Assembly (NCBI RefSeq): GCF_023161665.1
Contig: NZ_JALNTW010000005.1
Coordinates: 1 to 64,000, forward strand
Reading direction: 5' to 3'
Origin: Shewanella sp. 1CM18E
Lineage (GTDB): Bacteria; Pseudomonadota; Gammaproteobacteria; Enterobacterales; Shewanellaceae
Length of the DNA stretch: 64,000 nt
The position numbers and the translations under genes were made by a program. Position 1 is the first letter of the stretch. Each line of letters starts with the position of its first letter. The notes beneath the pieces were generated by a model. The model was not told where the DNA came from, did not search any database, and saw nothing but the letters and a program-made list of their open reading frames with translations. Positions 22,201 to 28,027 of the stretch are shown in pieces.

Positions 22201-22631
22201 GTAGCCAAAGTGGTGATAAATGGGTGGTTAATTTCATTGATGTTGGCTCCTTAAAAATTATAGGTGCTCAAGATGGAGATTCATTTGATTTAACCTTAGA
22301 TCCAACCGCTGTGTTGGGTACCGATACTGCAGCAGGTGACGTTGAAGTGATCACCGTAACCGTTGATGCCATGCCAACCTTCTTCTCACCTTTCACAGCG
22401 ATAAGAGCGTTTAGTTTAGAAGATGAAATGCGAATGGAGGAGATGTTTGAGCATAAAGAAAACTTTAGAGAAGCCATGCTGGCTAATGCCATCAAACAAA
22501 GCCTTGAGCAGAATAATGAGCCACAGCCGTTAGCGTCTAATCAACATTCAGAATATGAATACGGCAGCCTGCCTAATGATGCGATATCTCGCCTTGAAGA
22601 AGATATGGCGTTACTGAGTCAGCAGCCATGA
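10251..22631 (+). CDS. Giant Ig-like repeat surface adhesin of a type I secretion operon
   Basis: A 4126-residue acidic, cysteine-poor repeat protein. Residues 1-70 form a small N-terminal module, followed by a Gln/Asp/Ser-rich linker (about 80-110). About 15 Ig-like repeats of 100 residues follow (about 152-1655; core signatures NxEDGQ, W-L, DLSSLAEG, AGN). Then come a unique segment and a VCBS-like domain (about 1655-1895), four T1SS-143-like repeats with a PLDH/AIDH motif (about 1900-2480), and about ten 120-residue cadherin-like repeats (about 2600-4000). The last 90 residues look helical and charged. The secretion genes downstream, the first overlapping by 4 bp, make export by type I secretion likely, as for LapA/BpfA adhesins. 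Unlike those, no GGxGxD RTX repeats and no TAAG-type LapG site are visible. Role in biofilm or attachment is inferred. Confidence 0.88.
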   Translation: MTTLGAVVIYYVKLDDTYWAVTADGQWVMILPHQLQTDIPVHNLQSEAIQVDDNGSEYSFIDGIKVIIPQNVTQLSTIENNADQQEQDQQDSRNQSDSASEQQEGLNLIYQVVQSDNDSVIADSGFATQGDQLTSQGNNQFTANQLDTFIPITLTVEFIDIDGYLNQFEVPKVILSGSAINAADGQILELTITDSLGLSQSFSVTAFNQQWQLDAVDLQSFAEGELNAVITAATYPGEVTSDTDSSIKDTLAEISIEVDTGNDTVLNAREIKRVDMEGVAKNIEDGQTVTITVTDINGLQLTFTTSVLNGLWQLENKDLSSLAEGPLQFTADSIDVAGNPANGLDEAYKESQAAITIAAIDSDGVLNQVEAGQSVLAGVVRNVEDGRPVEVFVTDINGKTLVFNSITRNGTWLLDGLDLSSLAEGELTLRAITSDFEGNIGTSTNTVLKDTLASVTVEIVDNDAVINSQELQAVKVQGTVSNIEDGQTITVVLTDSLGNERSFTTMVVAGEWLLTDIDLTGFADGSLTATVSVADAAGNQATATDTISVDIFASITIDVDTGNDTVLNAREMLRVDMSGEVTDIEDGQVVTIIVIDNTGQQLQFMATVINGRWQLQDKDLSSLADGPLTFSATATDLAGNTASATDDAYKESQAAITITAIDNDGVLNQTEVGQSVLGGFVYNVEDGRPVEVFVTDINGKTLVFNSITRNGTWLLDGLDLSSLAEGELTLRAITSDFEGNIGTSTNTVLKDTLASVTIEIVDNDAVINSQEQQAVTVRGTVSNVEDGQAITVVLSDGLGNERSFTTVVVAGAWQLSGLDLIGFADGSLTATVSVEDAAGNLATATDTIAVDILASITIDVDTGTDAVINAAEMAMVDLSGTVTDIEAGQTVTVTVTDIDGKTLTFTTMVVGSGWQIDDADLSSLSDGALTFSASAADVAGNVVDATTSADKDSLASITVEIIDNDAVINSLEQQSVTVRGTVSNIEDGQTVIVKLSDGSGSERSFTTVVVAGEWQLSGLDLTGFADGSLTATVSVADAAGNQATATDTINVDILASITIDVDTGNDTVLNAREMLRVDMSGEVTDIEDGQRVSITVTDNAGLQLQFMAIVINGRWQLQDKDLSRLADGPLTFSASVTDQAGNTASATDDAYKESQAAITITAIDNDGVLNQSEVGQSVLGGFVYNVEDGRPVEVFVTDINGKTLVFNSITRNGTWLLDGLDLSSLAEGELTLRAITSDFEGNIGTSTNTVLKDTLASVTIEIVDNDQVINSQEQQAVTVRGTVSNIEDGQTVTVIFSDGSGNDRSFTTVVVAGAWQLSGLDLSGFADGSLTAVVSVADTAGNQATATDTIAVDILASITIEVDTGTDAVINAAEMGLVDLSGIVTDIEAGQAVRVTVTDINGKTLTFTTMVVGAGWQIDDADLSSLSDGALTFSASAADVAGNVVDATTSADKDSLASIAVEIVDDNGLINTAESKDATLAGTVINIENGRPVVITVTDINGKTVTFNSVVVNGAWQVENVDLSVFADGQLSLQATSSDLAGNPAIANNTAVLDTQISIDIDTGADGFDAALFIYGVQKSLSGTTTGVEAGQTVVLNLSDGVNTLSFSAVVAADGSWLFDNMDVAGLNRRASWSLEVTATDLAGNSATDNMPTLLVPDIASLYEVLLNVSSSTSVVVPIDIFDADISITAEQSRLLLLTSEGQALSINVAADGQSFVLTRDGDGKVVMTASLSGTDLNVRLFQPMDELNNKNVLSYIRLSGLQIDADGTSEQIITYAVLNIRDSRAFAFDDHAFVVEDTVAVGSLLGNDYTVEGPLTVTSINYNGIDYPVTAGAAAVINTPQGVITIQPNGSWSFSVADNLNNSVLQEVELVYTVVDVDGSSASANATFTVADGAAGSMADVIGANTEADIDAGVQSTSKTFTVTAGSDTLIADSIRFTALTPFQLANLGLMSNGVALKFELSNNGKTLTAKTDNAAATVVFSITLSASNTGDDLSVDAVFSQSAPLDHLSNDLIEIITQVTATDLDGTDITQGNLTWQVSDGNSPALANISQLTFDENNLIGSAIVKNGSFDVLVGSDAVASVGFAALGLQPKLTAGGETIQYQISADGLTLTGHTGDVNSPVFVIELSETWSATSDSINQAYSFTLYKAFDQTLSEDIDFTLSVADFDGDSSNATLTVTVQDADAATINDINLSVSEIPSITAFDNTATGSFNITASKDPIIDISFNVTDGSEVKNAAGITLTQNGSALYWVVKDGGASLDAVTADGVLVFTMRLPTNIDISAETSGTVELDFKLVSAIDHLGAADVLDTLNVMVNIRDSDNTVSSAEVSVAIYDGQNAILPNALQLNINEGNLTTANPISTSEVLSTSSGSDKITEITLTDSFSFGSVFSGGEKVILNTTANSNGWYVATTETGGDKVFQIRFNANGKVEFRQFKALDHANANGENSLDLVFEVNAIDADNDKSAAQTITVTVKDDIPEDTAKTLEFFESNGDVYSVQMFSVAQQGADGAKVTGITYKGVAYAVGATIELFTDANPVAVKYGELVVDENGLATVTTFEFAYNEQQFNEDVLLQITDADGDIATDTLTIIAKDAEGSVEVFNTQFIEDANTIFGVEARPGDIDESEFVVSMIFDAAALQGGILMLDGVEVPKDADGNYILSILNGLLTEDLLTRVAIPNGDLSYQPIEDGSDATASAAFVITVNITGKPPITTTVPITVESVADTPTWDADSEFSYSVNEDADSFNINVSASSVDETGVDPQGSETVSYIIDNITAGLTLSAIGVTITSGMTISQMQLDNLVAKVGDNLAGKFSFTVQAKTTESDNKDSALSSVETVTIAVVPIADKPTLTTQNIRSDEDAPILLSSVVSGTLTDTSGSEFLSFEFTLPDGWSIDAPSASFNGSVWTVLASEVDSGAAKLIPADDVSSANLGPFSISVKSFATETSQDGVDPADGVIHPNPRYSDVSTVTVTLTGVANDQPVINADASIWAIDSATGVISNVVAFNEDENIALDFTIVSSDDDGSESLDLRITGLPEGVIFVDSAGNAVNLPVVDFINNQPVYGVSASLLATLSLQPASDFSGQISLSIFVQSTELDGDSADYELTLNIDIAPVIDANATSLATVSYGYEDQAIPLDFTPNLNADLDGSETVTGLIIPFQGADGFILTLDGAQVSIPAGGLDVTTLLDSTSPTLEALLNSGRLAAVPPQDADGSFSFTISYQITDTSETGTVVSEYIATEITVVVDAVVDLTTHLQSEQGLLISTDGNAIDLTGQGLFFDGDIDGSEVLDYVVITVPSGDGWYVYHPNGAIDDGDGRWIIPVNGMTSDTVQEYALDLLAGATIISEFATGVEQITVEARVLDRDDAEIISTSFEVQFTQGAGTSQATAVGQLQINPADAIEDTTIDFSGHLNQVLSGDNNDLISFRVLASDLPEGGYFTGSDVTAVYDASGENIIEFVFTSASLGNLKLHNISEDYAGELTIPIRIIATDTVSGDTKIDDSQSLEVEITPVADGVELIVANRVMQEDAPIPLGISLVFDDPDASPTTGGSEQILFGDSNNPITITLLDGGAINDITGLWSLKAGTTDIWEFTGSTMAALNLSLGLLEFVPTEHLSGDFRLKLSATSLDTASINGVDVTDQSPFESTFTIEVTPVTDAANLPSDTQLFTGQEDSLIALSGLDMSSLGLIDQDGSEVIYLTIQGVPTGAVLYFQDGANLVQLPNEGKDGGSFNGSPTFSWAVTPAQLAGLVLQAPLDFSGDIPLSIQAITQELGTADFVTSSADIVVGVSPVADGIEVITAPESQYTSLEDEVINIDLNAKINEFDATELISVKVIISSADASALVGLESIKIGSSLVSLQYDAANNNYFAVVTAVSPVTQLQIFPGDLAFGTLDVQLELTSIDTAVVLGSVETATSTAEVLNFEVEITPEVDAPVWTQIGDITANDVNNVALNLGISLQNPAMNESGILTIYGVPDGMTLSAGSQSGDKWVVNFIDVGSLKIIGAQDGDSFDLTLDPTAVLGTDTAAGDVEVITVTVDAMPTFFSPFTAIRAFSLEDEMRMEEMFEHKENFREAMLANAIKQSLEQNNEPQPLASNQHSEYEYGSLPNDAISRLEEDMALLSQQP
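11905..14916 (+). repeat. Higher-order 1506-bp tandem repeat inside the adhesin gene
   Basis: Each Ig-like unit is about 300 bp. Five successive units form a super-unit of about 1506 bp (11905-13410) that recurs at 13411-14916. Matching words are offset by exactly 1506 bp (for example 11925/13431, 12301/13807 and 12831/14337). The fifth unit has diverged. The units before 11905 look like an older, partial copy of the same pattern. Confidence 0.85.
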
Positions 22632-24748
22632 TGAATAATAAGATCGATGTGCTTGCTAACGTTATTACGGAACTTTGTCAGCGCCTAGGGCTAGCATGCT
22701 CTGAGCAGATGCTATTTAGCCAATTGCTGGCTAAACCTGGCGGACTAACCAGTAGTGAATTGGTACAAGCCTGTAATAATGTAGGTATTGAGGCGATAGA
22801 GCAAAAGTTAACACTCGCTAAAATGGCCTTACCAGCCATCGTATTTTCCAAGCTAGATGTGCCGGCTTTATTAGATAAAAATGCCGCGGGTGAATGGCTG
22901 TTATTGAGCGGTGATGGTCAGCAAACCATTATTAGTTCGGCAGAGTTTAAGGCTGACTATCATCAAGATAGTTGGCACGTTAAGCGTAAACTGGTTACAG
23001 ATGCTCGAAGCGAAGAACATCATTTTAGTGTTAAGCGTCATTGGTTATTAAGCGCTTTTGATGAGGTTAAACCATTTTACGGCAGTTTTTTGCTGGGCTC
23101 ATTGGCCATTAATATTTTAGCGCTGGTCACGCCACTGTTTACCATGAATGTGTACGACCGCGTTGTGCCCAATCAAGCTATAGACACGCTTTGGGTGTTA
23201 GCAACGGGAGCCAGTTTAGCTATTCTTTTTGACTGGCTACTTAAGCAAGCCCGTACTCGTTTAGCCGATGTAGCGGGTAAGCAAGTTGATATAAAGATGT
23301 CGAATATCTTGTTTGCTAAAGTGCTCGGTATGCGGCTAGAAAATCGGCCCGCCTCAGCGGGGGCTTTTGCTAAACAACTGCAAGAGTTCGATAGTATTCG
23401 CGATTTTATTACCTCAGCGACTTTAGTTACCGCCGTAGATCTCCCCTTTACCTTACTGTTTTTAGCCTTAATTGCTTGGCTAGGCGGTTACATGGTTTTA
23501 GTACCTTTAGCCTGCATGCTATTGCTGTTAATCATAAGTTTTGTGATGCAGAAAAAGCTGATGGCAACGATTGAGCAGACTTCACAGCTTGCTACTCAGC
23601 GCCAAGCTCACCTAATCGAAACCTTAAATTTGCTAGTAGAAACCAAGCAAAACAACGGTGAAGCTAAAGCACAGCGAATTTGGGATGACACAGTAAGTAG
23701 TTTGGCTGACTGGCAAAACGAATCGCGTATTGCTTCAAACACTTTAAACCATAGTGTGATGAATAGTCAGCAACTCGTCACCATAGGCCTAATTATCACA
23801 GGTGTTTATCAGATCCATGCGGGTAATTTAAGCATGGGGGGCTTGATTGCCATCGTGATGCTGAGCGGTCGAGCAGGCAACGCTATTAATCAAATTTCAA
23901 TGTTGCTACTTAAGTTTAAACAAACACAATCAGCCATGACGGCGGTGAGTTCTATTCTTGAACTTCCACAAGAGCAGTATTTTGCAAGTCAGCCAAGCAC
24001 AGCTGTTGGTTTTAATGGCTCAGTGTCGCTGCGTGATGCCAGCTTTACTTATCCAGACCAGCCACTACCAGCGTTTACCGAAGTGAATTTAGAGATAAAA
24101 CCCGGCGAGAAAATAGGTTTGCTGGGGCCAGCGGGTGCGGGTAAATCGAGTTTGTTATCAATCCTTGCTGGGCAATATCAGCTAAGCAGTGGTCAGCTGT
24201 TTTACAACAGCTTAGAAGCGCGTCAGTGGTCGGTGAGCGATATTCGTGAGCATGTAGCTTGGATGTCGCAGCAACCGACTTTGGTCTACGGCAGCGTGTT
24301 AGATAACTTGTTATTCGGCTTAAAAGGCATCGATGAAAACTTGCTCGCCAATACCATTATTAGCTCTGGTATCGACAAACTTATGGATCGTTTAGGCAGT
24401 GGGCTCGACAGCCAAGTGGGTGAGTTTGGTCGCCAGTTATCAGGTGGTCAGCGCCAAGCTATCGCTCTTGCTCGAGTGTTATTACGCCAACCCAAGTTAC
24501 TGCTACTCGATGAGCCAACCAGCGCAATGGATGAACGCTCTGAAAATCAAATTATCGCGTGTTTATCGCAAGTTGAAACCTCAATGGTGATCGCTTCCCA
24601 CAACCCAAGACTTCTTAGCCTATGCGATAGGATTTTAGTGGTAGATAAAGGCCGTATCACTATGGAGCAAACACCCGCTGAAATGAATCAGCGTGGGAAA
24701 AGCCGTATTAAAGTGGTCAATGTGCGCCAAAAAGGGGATGCCAAATGA
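22628..24748 (+). CDS. Type I secretion ABC exporter (LapB/RtxB type)
   Basis: A 706-residue inner-membrane ATP-driven exporter. Residues 1-125 form a C39-peptidase-like domain without a catalytic Cys-His pair, about 155-440 the transmembrane domain, and about 465-700 the nucleotide-binding domain with Walker A GPAGAGKSS, signature LSGGQRQ and Walker B LLLLDEPTSAMD. Such inactive C39-like domains bind substrates in RTX-type systems. It overlaps the adhesin stop (ATGA) and the next gene by 4 bp, so translation is coupled. It is the predicted motor for the giant adhesin. Confidence 0.94.
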   Translation: MMNNKIDVLANVITELCQRLGLACSEQMLFSQLLAKPGGLTSSELVQACNNVGIEAIEQKLTLAKMALPAIVFSKLDVPALLDKNAAGEWLLLSGDGQQTIISSAEFKADYHQDSWHVKRKLVTDARSEEHHFSVKRHWLLSAFDEVKPFYGSFLLGSLAINILALVTPLFTMNVYDRVVPNQAIDTLWVLATGASLAILFDWLLKQARTRLADVAGKQVDIKMSNILFAKVLGMRLENRPASAGAFAKQLQEFDSIRDFITSATLVTAVDLPFTLLFLALIAWLGGYMVLVPLACMLLLLIISFVMQKKLMATIEQTSQLATQRQAHLIETLNLLVETKQNNGEAKAQRIWDDTVSSLADWQNESRIASNTLNHSVMNSQQLVTIGLIITGVYQIHAGNLSMGGLIAIVMLSGRAGNAINQISMLLLKFKQTQSAMTAVSSILELPQEQYFASQPSTAVGFNGSVSLRDASFTYPDQPLPAFTEVNLEIKPGEKIGLLGPAGAGKSSLLSILAGQYQLSSGQLFYNSLEARQWSVSDIREHVAWMSQQPTLVYGSVLDNLLFGLKGIDENLLANTIISSGIDKLMDRLGSGLDSQVGEFGRQLSGGQRQAIALARVLLRQPKLLLLDEPTSAMDERSENQIIACLSQVETSMVIASHNPRLLSLCDRILVVDKGRITMEQTPAEMNQRGKSRIKVVNVRQKGDAK

Positions 24749-26058
24749 GCGGGCGTTTGCACATCAAACATCTAGAGGGCGCCAAACGGGCAAATCAAGT
24801 GATTTTGCTGGTAGCAGCACTGATCGTGGTCACCATTGTTTGGGCGTCTTTTGCCAAACTTGAAGAGGTGGTTGTTGGCGAGGGCAGAGTGGTGCCAACC
24901 CAAGCTGTACAGCAAATCGAAAGTCTAGATGGCGGGATCTTAAAACAAGTTTTAGTTAAAGAGGGTGAAACCGTTAAGGCTGGCCAACCATTACTTATTT
25001 TAGATGAGCTACGCTTTGCCTCCGCTTTTGATGAAGCCAGTATTCAGTCTGCGGCATTGCAAAGACAAAAGGCGCGTTTAGATGCTGAAATTGCCACTGT
25101 GGTGATTGATGACGCTGCCGATTTTTGGCGAGATAAGGTATCGATTGATGTTGTGGCAATTAGTGCTACCGATGTCGCGGTGAGCAGTCGTTCAAAAGCC
25201 ATATTTAGATCGCGTTTGTCGCAGTTGTCTTCGCAATTAGAGCAATCTGCACAGGTGATAGAGCAAAAAATACAAGCCATTGAAGAGGCTAGGATTACTA
25301 CACAGGCGCAGTTAAGTGGCCTTAAATTGGTTAAGCAAGAAATCGTCATGACTCGCGCTGCGGTGCGCGATGGCGCGGTGGCAGAATTAGAGTTATTAAA
25401 GCTAGAGCGAGATGAAATTCGCCTTAAAGGTGAGTTGTCGGCGTCAAAGGCCAATGGCCGTCAGTTGCAAGCGGCACAAAGCCAAGCTGAAGCTGAGTAC
25501 TTGACTGTAGCACTAGACTTTTTGAGTCGTGCTGAGGCCGAGCGAAATGAGGTGGTCAATGAGCTAAATGCGTTGACCGAAAGTATTAAAACACTGGCCG
25601 ACCGTTTAGCGCGTACAAAAATTGTTTCGCCAATAAATGGCAATATAACCAATATATTATTACGCTCAATAGGAGCGGTAGTAGAACCTGGCGAGTCGAT
25701 TATGGAGGTGGTTCCTCAAGATGGCGCATTGATTGTAGAGACCCGCATCGCCCCCAAAGATATTGCATTTGTACACACAGGACTCAAGGCGACCGTTAAA
25801 TTTACCGCTTATGATTTTGTTATTTACGGTGGGCTAAAAGGTGAAGTTATTTATGTGAGCTCGGACGCTCAGCAGCTAGATGACGGCACTACCTACTTTG
25901 AAGCCCATGTTAAAACCGAAGAAAACGTACTTAATGGCTGGCCGATTATCTCGGGTATGCAAGCCAGTACCGACATACTAACCGGTGAGAAAACTGTTTT
26001 AAATTATTGGCTAAAGCCTCTATTACGCGCTAAAGCGAATGCACTTCGCGAACCATAA
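24745..26058 (+). CDS. Type I secretion membrane fusion protein (HlyD/LapC type)
   Basis: A 437-residue periplasmic adaptor with one N-terminal transmembrane segment (about 18-38), a beta-barrel/lipoyl portion (GGILKQVLVKEGETVKAGQP) and a long helical hairpin (about 100-290). The HlyD-family C-terminus follows, with TKIVSPINGN and the CxP-like region. It would bridge the ABC exporter and the TolC-like channel. The start codon overlaps the exporter stop by 4 bp. Confidence 0.94.
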   Translation: MSGRLHIKHLEGAKRANQVILLVAALIVVTIVWASFAKLEEVVVGEGRVVPTQAVQQIESLDGGILKQVLVKEGETVKAGQPLLILDELRFASAFDEASIQSAALQRQKARLDAEIATVVIDDAADFWRDKVSIDVVAISATDVAVSSRSKAIFRSRLSQLSSQLEQSAQVIEQKIQAIEEARITTQAQLSGLKLVKQEIVMTRAAVRDGAVAELELLKLERDEIRLKGELSASKANGRQLQAAQSQAEAEYLTVALDFLSRAEAERNEVVNELNALTESIKTLADRLARTKIVSPINGNITNILLRSIGAVVEPGESIMEVVPQDGALIVETRIAPKDIAFVHTGLKATVKFTAYDFVIYGGLKGEVIYVSSDAQQLDDGTTYFEAHVKTEENVLNGWPIISGMQASTDILTGEKTVLNYWLKPLLRAKANALREP

Positions 26059-26070
26059 GGTAAGGATACG

Positions 26071-27366
26071 ATGCGACGACTGCTACTTATACCCATACTA
26101 ATATTGTCAGCCCCAAGTCAGGCTCTTACGCTTGAAGAATCTGTGGCTGAGGCGATTAATCATCACCCTACGATTCAGCAAAAATATGCCAGTTTTGAAG
26201 CGGCTGTAAGATATAAACGGGCTGCCGTGGGCGATTATCTGCCGCAAGTTAAACTGTATGGCGGTGTTGGCTATGAGAACGTGCGTTATAACAGTGGCCA
26301 ACGTGTCGATACTGAATTAGACCGTACCGAGATAGGCGTGCGAGTCTCGCAGTTAATTTTCGACGGTTTTAGAACGACATCAGAAATAGATCGCCTAGAT
26401 TTTGAAAAAGAAGCAGAAAGATTAGGTTTATTGTCCGATGCAGAAAATCTCAGCCTTGAGGTCAGCCGAATTTACCTTGAGTTATCGATGGCTAATAAAA
26501 TTGTAGAGCTATCGGAGCGCAATATTAAAGAGCACCAAGAAGTGCTGAAAAATATTGAATCACGTAAAGATAAAGGCTTGAGCAGTGATTCTGATGTGGC
26601 GCAGGTGCGAGCGCGTCTAGCAACTAGTCAGTCGGGCTATTTATCGGCACGCAACAATCAAATGGATAAGCAGGCGCGCTATTATGATTTAGTCGGTCAG
26701 CTGCCGAAAGACTTACATGATCCCCAGCCTGATTTTAATTATGTACCAACTAGCCTGCCTGATGCGATTAGATTAGCACTAGATAATCACCCCGAAATTG
26801 ATGCAGCGATTTTAGATACTCAAGCTGCTAATGCTCAACACGAGCGTGAAAAAAGCGACTTTTGGCCAACCTTATCGTTAGAGCTGCAAGCGAATAAAAA
26901 CGACAACATAGGCGGCATTGAAGGGCCGGATGAAGATGCTCGCGCCATGTTGATGCTGAGCTATGACCTATTTAGCGGTGGCTCAACAACCGATCGCACA
27001 GAGGCGGCCTCTTGGCGCTATCAGCAATCTTTAGCTATTCGTAAAAATACTCAAAAGCAAGTTGAAGAGGGCACCCGTTTAGCTTGGAATGCTTATGAGT
27101 TTATCGGTCAACAACGCGGTTTCTACCGTGAAAACGTCGACCAAGCGGTTAAGGCTGAGCAAGGCTATAACAAGCAGTTTGAGCTTGGGCGTCGCTCATT
27201 GCTTGATGTGTTAGACGCCAAAGTAGAAGTATTTTTAGCGCGCAAGCACTACATCACCGCCCATTATAACTACAACATTGCTGCTTACCGTCTCATTAAC
27301 GCGACAGGTTATTTGATGGAGTCATTCCGAGTGGATACCCCAGAAGCTTGGACGGAGGAGAAATAA
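26071..27366 (+). CDS. TolC-family outer membrane channel (LapE/AggA type)
   Basis: A 431-residue outer membrane efflux protein with signal peptide (1-18) and two repeated OEP domains; the mature protein begins LTLEESVAEAINHHPT, typical of TolC. Conserved LSYDLFSGG and GRRSLLDVLDAKVE segments are present. It lies 12 bp after the fusion protein gene with AAGGA before the ATG, and completes a three-part type I system. In Shewanella the equivalent gene next to bpfA is called aggA; assignment to that exact orthologue is an inference. Confidence 0.92.
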   Translation: MRRLLLIPILILSAPSQALTLEESVAEAINHHPTIQQKYASFEAAVRYKRAAVGDYLPQVKLYGGVGYENVRYNSGQRVDTELDRTEIGVRVSQLIFDGFRTTSEIDRLDFEKEAERLGLLSDAENLSLEVSRIYLELSMANKIVELSERNIKEHQEVLKNIESRKDKGLSSDSDVAQVRARLATSQSGYLSARNNQMDKQARYYDLVGQLPKDLHDPQPDFNYVPTSLPDAIRLALDNHPEIDAAILDTQAANAQHEREKSDFWPTLSLELQANKNDNIGGIEGPDEDARAMLMLSYDLFSGGSTTDRTEAASWRYQQSLAIRKNTQKQVEEGTRLAWNAYEFIGQQRGFYRENVDQAVKAEQGYNKQFELGRRSLLDVLDAKVEVFLARKHYITAHYNYNIAAYRLINATGYLMESFRVDTPEAWTEEK

Positions 27367-27367
27367 C

Positions 27368-27958
27368 ATGCGCACTTTGCTGACTCAATCAATACTTATT
27401 GGCTTGCTGTTGTTACAAGGCTGCGCTGAAACTGCTGAGCCATTTGCAGTTGCACCGCAAACTCGCGACCTGCTTGATAATGATATCGACGGGGTGATTA
27501 ATGCCCGTGATAAGTGCGCCGCAACGACTAAAGGCGCAATCATTGATAATGATGGTTGCCCAAGCCCAAATGTAACGGTGAAAGAAGACTTTAGAGTGAT
27601 TATGTTTGGTTTCGATAGAGATACCTTAGATGCCCTGCAAGCTGATAAATGGCGCGGTATTATCCGCCGTTTAGCGCAAAAGCAGTCGCCGTCACTCTAC
27701 TTAGTGGGTGATACGAGCGTAGAGGGCAGTGAAGATTATAACCACGCGCTGGCCAAACGCCGGGTGGACTACATTACTCAACTTGCCGTAGAGCAAGGTT
27801 TTCCCGCCGATGCGATTAAAGAAGAAGTTTATTATAAGCAAAACCATATTCCTCAAGCTGTGTCAGGTCGAGAACACCGCCTAGTTGCAGTGGCTACATG
27901 GCAAGAGTCTGGCACTGCGATGATGTGGAATATCTATACTTCTGAGCGCAGTAACTAG
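27368..27958 (+). CDS. OmpA-like lipoprotein of the type I secretion operon
   Basis: A 196-residue lipoprotein: lipobox LLQGC puts the acylated Cys at residue 19. A thrombospondin type 3-like calcium motif (DNDIDGVINARDKC, about 37-50, then DNDGC) precedes an OmpA-like domain (about 75-180). In that domain the usual GHTD is GDTS, so the Asp that contacts diaminopimelate is missing, while the Arg region (ALAKRRVDYI) is kept; peptidoglycan binding is uncertain. The ATG is 1 bp after the tolC stop with GGAGGA inside tolC. An OmpA-like gene in this position also occurs in Shewanella bpf operons. Confidence 0.85.
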   Translation: MRTLLTQSILIGLLLLQGCAETAEPFAVAPQTRDLLDNDIDGVINARDKCAATTKGAIIDNDGCPSPNVTVKEDFRVIMFGFDRDTLDALQADKWRGIIRRLAQKQSPSLYLVGDTSVEGSEDYNHALAKRRVDYITQLAVEQGFPADAIKEEVYYKQNHIPQAVSGREHRLVAVATWQESGTAMMWNIYTSERSN

Positions 27959-27993
27959 TTTTAAGCCAATATCAATCGGTATAAAGTTTAAAG

Positions 27994-28027
27994 TCGGCGA
28001 CACATGCAGATGTGTCGCCGATTTTTT
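27994..28027 (+). terminator. Strong terminator at end of adhesin operon
   Basis: A perfect 12-bp stem (TCGGCGACACAT / ATGTGTCGCCGA) with loop GCAG is followed by six T residues. Its T-tract overlaps the stop of the convergent AraC gene. Confidence 0.95.

Noticed and set aside
10952..22495. Many minus-strand ORFs of 60-218 codons inside the adhesin gene
   Set aside because: They are mirror images of the repetitive codon pattern, rich in Ser/Val/Thr, repeat with the same period and have no ribosome-binding sites.
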